A DNA stretch of 64,000 nt from Amyloporia xantha (taxonomy: Eukaryota; Basidiomycota; Agaricomycetes; Polyporales; Adustoporiaceae). Location of the stretch: assembly GCA_036971615.1 (NCBI GenBank), contig JAYKKR010000006.1, positions 1,612,001 to 1,676,000 of the forward strand, read 5' to 3'. Positions 54,741-64,000 of the stretch are shown here, one piece after another (position 1 is the stretch's first letter; the number at the start of each line of letters is the position of its first letter). Below the pieces are notes generated by a model that saw only the letters and a program-made list of their open reading frames with translations, was not told where the DNA came from and did not search any database. Position numbers and translations under genes: made by a program.

Positions 54741-57700
54741 ATGACAATCCCGATTCCCTCCCCACCATCCTTGCCTTTCCTCGGTCATGTTACCTCCATC
54801 GAGCGGGATGTCCCTCTTCGGTCTTACCTACTCCTCGCCCATCAATATGGCGAAATATTTGAGATCCATCAGTTCTGTGAGCATTCCACCCGTGCTGTGT
54901 CTCTCATTACATTGATCATTCATAATCAAACTACAGCGAGGAGATTACTTGTGATCAGCTCGCACGAGCTCCTCAGCGAAGTTTCAGATGACAAGCGATT
55001 CTACAAGGGAATCGGTGGAGCCTTGGGCCAAGTTCGCAACGGAGTTGGCGATGGCCTTTTCACGGTACGTGATCTGTCATAATCTACGGCAGCCGCGCTC
55101 ATCTATTCTCTGCAGGCGCGAATGGAGGAAGAAAACTGGGGCATTGCTCGTACGCGCGAAAACGGCTCAAAACTTGTGCTTGGCACTGACCATCGTCTGT
55201 GCAGATCGCCTTTTGATGCCCGCCTTCGGTGCGGCAGCCATCAGGGATATGTTTGATGACATGATGGACATCGCCGGGCAATTGATCACGAAATGGGAGC
55301 GGTGAGCTCGTTTCATTAGCAGGCGTTTGATCTATACCGAAGTGCGCACAGATTCGGGCCCGGCGCTGTGATCAACCCTGCCGAGGACTACACGCGACTC
55401 ACCTTCGATACCATTGCACTATGCGCCATGAATCACAGGTGTGTTGGGAATTTGGATGATGACGTTTCGGTATTCACTCCATTTGATCTTAGATTGAACT
55501 CGTTCTACAGGGTAAGTGATCCCCGCACATTATTCTGACATCACCTTGCGCCGGATGTCGCTGATCGATCGACGGCTTAAAGGAGACCAATCACCCCTTC
55601 GTGCAAGCGATGGTGGACTTTCTGGTAGAGTCTGGTAGGCGTAGCATCCGCCCGGGGCTGGTATCCTCTGTGATGGGGTACAACACGAAGTACGAGAGCG
55701 ACATCAAGATCTTGGCAGACTTGGGGGATGAAAGTGCGCATGTGACTTTCTGTTCCTCGGCGTCGTATTGACCATGTGGCCGTTCTATGTAGTCATTGCG
55801 GAACGCAGGGCGAACCCCATCGACAAGAATGATCTCTTGAACAAAATGCTGTTAGGCAAAGATCCCAAGACAGGAAAGGGTCTTCCTGAACAGAACATTA
55901 GGAACAACGTAAGCCCATTCTAATTGCATGCAAGTTTTCTTGCGCAGTACTCAAATAGTCCCGCAGCTTCTCACATTCCTCATCGCCGGTATGCATTATT
56001 ATGATTTACAGTCTGTCATACTGATATCGATGTTTTCCATCCAGGTCATGAGACTACATCATGTATGTTTGCAGGTCCATAAATCTTGCCAATTGCTGAT
56101 TTTAGAATTGTCACAGCTACGCTATCTTTCGCCACATACTATATCCTGAAGAACCCCGAAGCGGCACGAAGGGTGCGAGAAGAAGTGGACGAGGTCCTCG
56201 GTGATCAGCAGATTCAGCTAGGTGACCTGACGAAGTTGCCCTACATCACAGGTAAGTATTCGCATACATGCAATTAGTAAACACAGACGCTCATTTTTCG
56301 ATAATCCGCATAGCCTGCATACGTGAAGCTCTACGACTGGGTCCCGCGGCTCCTATGCGGTCAGTCAGCTCTTGTGAAGATACTACCCTCGGCGGCGGAA
56401 AATACGCTGTTCCAAAGGACCAGACTATTGTGGTTTGCACGGCCGCTGCGCTGCGGGATTCGAAGGTCTGGGGTGAAGACGTGAGTTCATGACATATCGT
56501 GAGCATAGATACATACTGACTACAACCCCTTTACAGGCAAATGAGTTCAAGCCCGAGCGCATGTTGGACGGGAAGTTTGAGGCTCTTCCCGTGAGTGGCA
56601 CCACTGGAGAAAGATCTTGCCTATATTGATTGCCCGCTCTTAGCCAAATTCATGGCAGCCGTTCGGTTACGGAGCACGCGCGTGTATAGTGAGCTCGTTT
56701 TGCCTATGAATGGTACCTCTTTATAAGACCATTTCCAGGGTCGAGCCTTCGCGTTGCAGGAAATGACGATCGTCCTCGCGTGCATTTTCCAACGCTTCGA
56801 CCTTGTTCTGAATGACCCCTCGTACGAGCTGAAACTGAAGCAGACGTTGACGATCAAGCCCATGGACCTCAATATACGGGCCATTCCCAGGAAAGGTCGT
56901 TCCGTGCCCTTGGCCATGGCGAGCTCGCCTCTTCACAAGGCCCGGTTTTGGACGGACAAGGTCCAGACCGTCAAGCCGACAGCAGGTTCGGAGGCGCTGC
57001 AACCCTTGTATGTCCTGTATGGCTCGAACACTGGCACATCCGAGACGTTCGCGCAGCGGGTAGCGAGCGATGCGGCAGCTCATGGTATGTCCTTGCTAAA
57101 TTTCATCCACAGCTACTAAGCTGCAACAGGTTTCCGTGCTGCAATGGGCACTCTGGATTCCTTCACTGAGAAGTTGCCCAGTGATGGGCCTGTCATCGTT
57201 ATCACCGCCTCGTTCGAAGGTAAGAAGCCTCTCTGACTGATCCGTGGTATTGCATATGAACGCCCTGTCCGCGCAGGCGAGCCTGCTGATAACGCGGCAC
57301 ACTTCGTGGAGTGGCTCAAGAGCCTCAAGGGCAAGGAACTGGCGAACGTGAGCTATGGTGTATTCGGCTGCGGGAATCGCGACTGGGTCCAGACCTACCA
57401 GCGTATACCCACTCTGATTAATGGCGCGCTGGGAGAGCACGGTGCGAGGCGATTGATCGAATGCGGAGCAGGCGATGCCAGTTCGTCCGAGTTCTTTGAG
57501 ACCTTTGACGCGTGGGAAGCGAAGATGTGGGAGGTCATTTGTGAGGTGAAGAGTGAATTTCCAGATCCGCGTGAATGCATTCAACTAACATCGCTGCGTT
57601 CTTAGGAGTACAAGACGGTGAAGGGCCAAGAGCATGACGCCGCCAAAGCTGGAAGCCTCGAGATCAAGACCGTCGATGCTGGCACGTACAGAGCATCTGT

Positions 57701-59145
57701 CCTCAGGCAACCTGACACCGCTCTGGGAACCGTCGTGGAAAACAGACTCCTGACGGCACCTACTGCTGCACCAAAGAGGCACATTGGTGAGAGGATTTAC
57801 GTACTTTGACACTTTGACATGTTCGCAGACTAAGCTTGGCTACAGTGTTCGAGCTACCAGAGGGTATGGCAGCGCACACCGGAGACTACCTGGCGATGTA
57901 CGTTTTCATCGTGCAACATAACTTCGTGATACTGACCTTTATGGGTCTGAGTAGTCTGCCCTCCAATCCGCTGCGCGACGTCCACAGGGTCATATCCCGC
58001 TTCGGCCTATCCGCTGAGCAGGAGGTGCGTTACTCGCCGATATCAGCATGTTCGCTTGTTTCTGATAAAAAGTACAGATCGGTTTGTCGTCCGCAGGGCC
58101 TACTCCATTGCCCGTAGATCGGCCTATCAGCGTCTCTGCCCTTCTCCTAGGTTACGTGGAGCTCTCTCAGCCAGCGACTTCTCGCGATCTCCGTATCCTC
58201 TCGTCAGCTGAGAATGCTCCCGTTGAGATTCTAAACGAGCTCTCTTCCGCATACGCAGACAAGGTACTCGCGAAGCGGCTCAGTGTGTTGGATTTTCTGG
58301 AACAATTCCCCGACCTCAAACTGCCTTTCGAGACGTATCTGCAGATGCTACCTTCCATGCGGGTCCGGCAATATTCGATCTCGTCTTCGCCTCTTTGGGA
58401 TGCCCAAAAGGTCTCTCTCACCGTCAGCGTCGTGGATGCGCCGTCCATCGCAGGCAAAAAGGAGCCCTTCCTCGGTGTGGCGTCAAATTATCTTGCCGGC
58501 CTACGACCAGGGGACAAGGTGCAGATCGCTGTACGGGCGTCTTCTGCCGCGTTCCACCCCCCGTCGGATCCGATGGTCCCCATGGTCATGTTTGCAGCAG
58601 GCTCTGGATTGGCACCTATGCGCGGCTTCCTCCAGGAACGTGCGATGCAAAAGAAGGCAGGTCGCGAGGTCGCCAAATCGCTGCTTTTCTTCGGGTGTCG
58701 CTCGCCTCAAGACGATTACCTCTATTCAGACACTGACCTCAAAGAGTGGACTGAACTGGGCGTCGTCGATGTGAGGCCAGCATTCTCCCGGTCTCCTGAC
58801 GACTCCCTCGGTTGTAAATACGTACAAGAGTATGTTGAAGTTCATGTTCTTAACACCGCCATAGATGCTGATAGTGTTACAGTCGGGTATGGTTAGATCG
58901 CGATGAGATTCGCACCTCGTATGACGCCAACGCGAAGGTAAGCATCCGTACATTACCTCTCCACAGTTCCTTGCTGATGATTGCGCTTACAGTTCTACAC
59001 GTGCGGAGCTCGCAAGATCGCGCAAGGCATCAACGACGTCTTGACGAAATGGATCATGGAGTGGCAAGGTGTATCCCAAGAAGAGGCCGCCGAAATGTTC
59101 GGCCGCGCTATTCAAGGCCGATATGCTACCGATATCTTCGAATGA
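54741..59145 (+). CDS. CYP505: CYP505-type self-sufficient P450 (P450-reductase fusion)
   Basis: Fatty-acid subterminal hydroxylase family (P450foxy/BM3-like) with heme, FMN, FAD and NADPH modules in one chain of about 1,050-1,080 residues. The heme domain starts TIPIPSPPSLPFLGHVTS and includes SHELLSEVSDDKRFYKG, ENWGIA joined to HRLLMPAFGAAAIRDMF, the I-helix AGHETT, ExxR in CIREALRLGP, and the heme-cysteine motif FGYGARACIG (split by an intron). The FMN domain begins LYVLYGSNTGTSETFAQRV and includes VFGCGNRDW. The FAD domain has RQYSISSSP; the NADPH part has FAAGSGLAPMRGFLQER and ends ...AIQGRYATDIFE. Around 15 short introns are present and all checked splices keep frame. It is probably ER-associated or cytosolic; the exact substrate is unknown. 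Confidence 0.95.
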
Positions 59146-60493
59146 GCTACAAAATGTCGATATCTGCGAGTGTATATGTTTCTGGGACATCTGATGCAAT
59201 GTATTTGTATTTAGTCTTGATAACGAATTTTACGACGTGTTCCGAATGTTAGTCGTGTACAATTCTAGCATGCTTGTTCTTTTGAAATGGATCCAAGGTC
59301 AGCTTAGCTCGCAGCTCCTTCCAAGTAGGGGATTGTACGTTACTATATGGACCCCGGAGGTTTGACATCTTGGATATGCATTGATCAATCTCATTCTAAG
59401 CTCTTTGGGACGTACCTTCTAGCCTCAATGAGGATCAATGCTGTGCACAATTAGAAAAGGCGCCATTATGATCCAATCCCGTCATGGTCTGCTTGCTCCG
59501 AGCATCAGGTGGTACTTGATCTGCTAATGGAGATCATGGCATGAATTGTCTGGCTTCAGGACTAGGTGGTGTGGGATGCACGGCGTCAAATATTCGACTT
59601 CCTTTTGATGGGCTGGCCGGCCAGTATACGAGGGCCGAATATATGCCTCGTGATTGCAGCCTGAACTGGAGAGGGTGAAGACAAATCCGGTACGCCATTC
59701 CGCGAGGGTGGTGGGCCAGGGTGGGCCCATGGCTCTGCGACCATGAGACATTTGCCATTGCGAGTTCCCGATTAAGGGCGACAGGTACGGCATGACAGGG
59801 GGAGCAACCGAAGAGTTATCGTTCATGATCTGAAAGTGAGGCTTCTAGCACGGCATTGAGCCTTCTGAGGCACTAGATTTTCCTCGTATACACTAGGATG
59901 CCAATCACGACTGAGCGCTGTTAGAGCGACCCTGCATGTAGGTTACCCAGGGCTCGGAGTTAGCAACTGTCAATTGGACATGTGAACATTGTACTGCACA
60001 CCAGTAAGACAGTGGTTTGCTCTTTCGGGCCCTCCCAGGTCATCTGTTGTTAGGCCACGGACTTTGCACGAGATATCTATTAGGGCGCACAAAGTTCCCG
60101 GGTGTAGCAAAGGTCGGGATGAAAATTTGTGTCCGCTTGTCAATGTCGAGACGCGGCCTTTTATAAGCAGCAAAAGTCATAGAAGGATTGGGGCTTACCA
60201 AACTTATGTGCCGTCCATCAACTAGGCAGACGACAGATATGCCACTAGTCCTAAGTCGGCTAAACAATGTACGTAAAAACGAGTTCGGCAAAGTGGTTAG
60301 CCCACAAGTGGCATCGATACCGACCCAATGGTCAAGTTCGAACCTTAGTGAAACGGCAGGAAAAGACCTCGGGTACCAGATACCCCAGGAGTAGATAAAG
60401 GAAGAAAGTGATAATGTGCCACTCGCGTTGCCACCCTCGCTGTCCTTTTCATCTTCTGCACCGAGCAAGCACTCGAGTTTCTCCAAGATACCC
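59146..60493. other. 1.35-kb intergenic region
   Basis: 3' flank of CYP505 and promoter of the homeodomain-like gene. No gene or repeat is confidently recognised. Confidence 0.45.
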
Positions 60494-61608
60494 ATGGATC
60501 AGCTGTACGGAGGACCTGTGGGCCAGGCGCCGCCGGCAGTGAGCGCGAAGAGACGCTCAAAGCGCCTAACTCACGCAGGCTACCAGTTGATTGACGGTGA
60601 CCACTCAAAGTTCGCCAGCTCACATCATAACCCTGCTAATCCTCGTACACACAGAGCTCTATGCGATTGACCAAAATCCTCATCTGGCAAAGAGAAAGGA
60701 AGTCGCTAAGCAGATCAAAGCGCTCCCAGGATGCTACCATTACACGGTAGAGAAGCTCTCGCTCGTGTTGTATCAAAGGCGAAAGGCGGACGCCGCAAAG
60801 GGACAAGGGCAAAGCGCTTCAACATCGCATTCAGCTAAGACAGCTACGGCGAGCGTCGACATCTGTGTGTACCTCCCCAATATCTTTCTTCTGTACTCTA
60901 CTCACAAACTTTGCCCCAGTATACCCTTCTTTCAGAGCCCACCCAGACACGATCCCGAAATTGGAAGTCCTAGTGACGGAGAATCCATCCGCAGCCGAGG
61001 AGGAAATCAGAATCTGGGCAAAAAGGCTCAATGTGGATCTAGAAGATGTAATGACTTGGCTAGACATGAGGACAGCAACTGCCCAAAAGGTATCATGGAA
61101 GTCATGTAACTCATTCAGTGTATTCATTGAAACAATCCTAGGAAAAAGCATCTAGTGCTGAGCTCGAGAGACCACTCCCGCATTATGTTCATCTCCCTAC
61201 GCCGGGCTCTTCATGCTCTCCAGAGCCACAGGGATCACCTTCAAGACCTGAAGAGAAAGAGGAGAAGTATGCAAATGCATTGTCAAGTAATGGTGTGTGC
61301 TATGATTTAGCCGAGCACGTAAGCCTGTTACTGATGTCACTCGTGAAGTGAATCACAAACTATCCTTCTCTGCCGAACAATTGCAAAAACTTGCACAGGC
61401 AGTGCACAATGCTACCTCGGGACAAGCTGATTTTTCGGCAGTTTCTGCCGAAGAGGCTGAGAGCTTGCTCGAGAGACACGCGCAAGAGATGTCGACATTC
61501 ATAGAGAGAGTGGAGAGTGGAGCATACACGCCGTGGGGATTGGAACCGTCTTTTCTGATAGAGACAGTGAAAGGCAAGAGTAAGGAAGAAGATGCAGACA
61601 TTACCTAA
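60494..61608 (+). CDS. Divergent homeodomain-like protein
   Basis: Exon 1 is 60494-60596. After a 58-nt intron, exon 2 starts at 60655, so the text reads KRRSKRLTHAGYQLID, ELYAIDQNPHLAKRKEVAKQ, IKALPGCYHYTVEKLSLVLY, QRRKAD. This has the length and helix pattern of a homeodomain with NPHL between helices 1 and 2. Helix 3 lacks the usual WFxNxR, having LVLYQRRKA instead. A second helical block follows another intron: YPSFRAHPDTIPKLEVLVTE, IRIWAKRLNVDLEDVMTWLD. The C-terminus (FSAEQLQKLAQAVHNATSGQ ... EEDADIT) is acidic and ends at 61608. It is probably a DNA-binding regulator. No mating-type neighbours (such as MIP) are in view, so a mating role is not supported. Confidence 0.65.
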
Positions 61609-61874
61609 AGGTAGTGCCATTCAGCCAGTGTCTCGTCCTTGTGGTGGCTAACAGCAATGTATGTTCATTTCGTAGATGTTTAATTTATAAACCTACAGCA
61701 AAATATTGTACTGAGATGCCATTGTAGTTGTCCACGGTGTTGATATCTGACTTGCTATGTAATGCCCTTTCCCCTTTCCTGCGGATACCATATTTTCACC
61801 TAGCTTCCCATTGTATATAAAGTTACATCAGAAATACTAATCGGAATATCTCTGGCGCAAGGCTGGAAAGAGTA

Positions 61875-63473
61875 CTACAGCTTTGTCTTGTGCTCGTCTT
61901 CCCCTTGTCTTTCTTCTGCCCTTCGCAACAGCTTCCGCATCAACTGAAGCCAATCTTCCAGCCCGCCCTCACCGACACCATGTACCCACTTATCCGCATC
62001 TCCGATCCGCTCAAGGTCCCGCCACTCCCCGCGCAACACGTCGCGCTTGCCGTACATGTCCCTCGCCCACTGCGGCACCCGTTCTTCCACACCCGCAAAC
62101 GCATGCAGCTCGTCGCGGTAATCGTACTGCTCCCCAGGCGCGAACACATGCCACCGAGACGCAATGTGCAAGTCGCTGTCTCCGACGCGCGTACGCAGCT
62201 CCTCGTACCGCGAGATGACCCCGACCGCCTCCCGCGTCGGATCCAGGATTTCCGGCTCCGCGAAGGCCTTGATGACCGCGCGCATCTGGGCCTCCATCAG
62301 CGGCAGCGGGGCGACGCCCTTCAGGACGCCGAGGAATGCGAGTCGCGTGGGTGGGAAAGAGAGCGATAGCGGGAATAGGTGTCTCGTGAGAGGGAACACG
62401 TGGTACGAGGAGTTGTACAGCATCGAAGGGAGCGGCGGCACGGGCGGTGGAACCACAAGCCGCAGGAGGTGAGGTGGGAAGAAGGGGAGGTGGTGCTGGT
62501 AGCCTGTGGCGAGGATGCAGTGGTCGATCCCTGTCTCGACGGTCCCGTCTTGGAAGAGCACGCGGCCCTCCTCTACATCCAGGAATTCGGCGAGACGGCC
62601 GCGTCGCTTCAGCTTTCCACCGTCGATGTCCTCTGGGACACCGGCAGAAACGGAGTGTATGATGACGCTTGCGGCGCCGCGCATTTCGTTCGAGATGTCT
62701 TGGCCGCTCGGACCGCCTCCGACGACAAGCACGGTGTTGCCCATGTGCGTGGGGCGCCGATACCATGCAGAGTGCGTAGCCTTTCCTTTCGCAAGCCATG
62801 CACCCACGCCTGGCGTGGTGGGGTACCGTGGCAGCCTATAGTGCCCATTAGCCACGATGAGCAGGTCATAATCGTCCTCCTCGTCCCCGGTGACGCGCAC
62901 TTTCCACTTCGAGATCGCGGGGTTCCAGTCGACCGCAAGGACCACGGTTTTCAGCCGTATATGCGGTTCTAGCTTGTAATGGGAGACGTAGTCGTTGAGG
63001 TATTTCTCCACGGTGGCCGCCGGAGGAAAGAGCGGCGTAGATGGAGGGAAGAGGAACGATTCGTAACACATAAGCGGGTGGGGAAGATTAGTCGTGAGCG
63101 AATCGTACAGTGGTGTGATAGGAGGATCGTCGACTGGCGGTGCAGGCACCCTTCGGGGAGGTGCAGTTAGCTATTGAGAACGCATACTCGTGTAAGACAT
63201 GGAACAGCATGCTCACCAAACACCGCCCGCCTTGTCGCGCTCCTCGAATGCTGTTGGTATCCACTGTCCATTCTTGTACTGGGGTGTATCCATGATCAAC
63301 TTGAGAGCAGCCAGACCGCCCGGACCTCCCCCGACGATGCATATCTTCTTGACGGCCTCCTTCTCATCGAGTCGTAACGACTCTATCGCGGCATCTAGAG
63401 GTTGAACACGTCAATATACATAAATCAGACACAGAGAGAGAGCACTGCACTATGTACTCGGAAGTAGATCCAT
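61875..63473 (-). CDS. Flavin-containing monooxygenase
   Basis: FAD/NADPH-dependent monooxygenase of the FMO family that oxygenates N, S or carbonyl groups; the substrate is unknown. Exons are 63473-63458, 63394-63217 and 63150-61875, joining in phase to 489 residues. Exon 1 is only 16 nt (MDLLP). The FAD motif is ICIVGGGPGGLAALKL. Next come FEERDKAGGVW, LYDSLTTNLPHPLMCYESF, VEKYLNDYVSHYKLEP and LIVANGHYRLPRYPTTPG. The FMO-like segment KATHSAWYRRP and the NADPH motif VLVVGGGPSGQDISNE follow. The C-terminal half has DHCILATGYQHHLPFFPP, the conserved ATG(Y) element. The length fits fungal FMOs. Confidence 0.92.
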
Positions 63474-64000
63474 GATCGATGGAGGCTGCGATTGGCGGAC
63501 TTCAAGTTGAAACGCTGCACAGGCCTATATAGCGATACGAATGTTCCCTCGTAATTGAACTGGATATACAAGCTCAAATGCTCTGGACGAGTTGCTTGCC
63601 CTGCCGCACAAAGTCCAATAGAGTCGAGGTCAATTGGGGTTTACGTGATAGAACATCATATTCGCGCCAACGGCCGGACCCTCTCTAGAGTATGCATCAG
63701 ATAAAGGCTAGGACGGTCTGGGAAGTAATCTTCTACTCGTACCAGTCGAGTCTTGACTGTCTTTCCTGCCAGATGCTGAGAGACGAGGTAGTCGTTGTAG
63801 TCATGAGTGACGACGGCGGAGGACAGCAAGATGAATTTGCACGATCTAATCACACAGCCGTGCACGACAACCACTGGCTCTACTGTATGACCCGGCCGCT
63901 CCAGTTTTATCACGATCTCAAGCTCTGCAGTGTCGCAAATAGACCTAGGGCCTAGGACAGCACCATCTGGCCCGCTGACTGATATCTAGAAGAGAACTAG
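63474..64000. other. Window end, no gene recognised
   Basis: FMO promoter and flank. A minus-strand open frame at 63656-63913 has no recognisable domain. It could be part of a gene beyond the window, but nothing supports this. Confidence 0.4.

Noticed and set aside
60040..60495. Minus-strand frame with VDGRHI and YKRPRLD, reminiscent of a DDE transposase
   Set aside because: The match is a few residues only, with no catalytic spacing and no inverted repeats. It also lies antisense to the promoter and start of the homeodomain-like gene.

Overview
This window is nuclear DNA from a filamentous basidiomycete, most likely an Agaricomycete of the polypore type. The genes are cut by many short GT-AG introns, mostly about 45-70 nt. 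Families typical of Agaricomycetes are present (a DUF6535 membrane protein, F-box proteins, a CYP505 P450-reductase fusion, a Mad3-type checkpoint protein). Intergenic spaces are short, and many hold non-autonomous terminal-inverted-repeat (TIR) elements. No prokaryotic, viral or CRISPR features were seen.

Layout. 0.1-6.9 kb: three tandem GroES-like medium-chain dehydrogenase/reductase (MDR) genes, a 5' scrap of a fourth copy, an AC microsatellite, and a TIR element with a perfect hairpin inserted in its end. 7.1-9.9 kb: a GNAT acetyltransferase and NAC beta, separated by a palindromic element. 10.5-11.25 kb: a hAT-type miniature element with an 8-bp target duplication. 11.8-16.4 kb: minus-strand AIP1 (actin turnover) and MAD3 (spindle checkpoint). 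17.3-25.4 kb: a DAL5-like MFS permease, a second element with an 8-bp duplication, an Rrm4-like 3xRRM/MLLE protein and ERG6. 25.8-33.8 kb: a DUF6535 protein, two F-box proteins, and a 672-bp element with 201-bp arms. 34.6-45.6 kb: secretory and proteostasis genes (GH47 mannosidase, SWP1, an intron-containing tRNA-Cys, RPN3, SEC20 ending in HDEL), then a PHD-chromodomain protein with a 12-residue repeat. 47.5-53.3 kb: a single-pass surface protein and an MFS transporter, both with apparent +1 frameshifts, then a duplicated terminal exon of the transporter. 54.7-63.5 kb: a self-sufficient CYP505 P450, a divergent homeodomain protein and a flavin monooxygenase.

Most genes are unrelated single-copy housekeeping loci, so I see no convincing operon-like or biosynthetic system. 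SWP1, GH47, SEC20 and RPN3 all act in glycoprotein processing, ER-Golgi retrieval or degradation, but eukaryotic neighbours need not be co-regulated. The most notable points are a KEN-ABBA motif array in Mad3, an Rrm4-type architecture, the PHD/chromodomain/12-residue-repeat protein, the nested TIR elements, and five apparent +1 insertions in short G or C runs across three genes, which may be consensus errors rather than biology.
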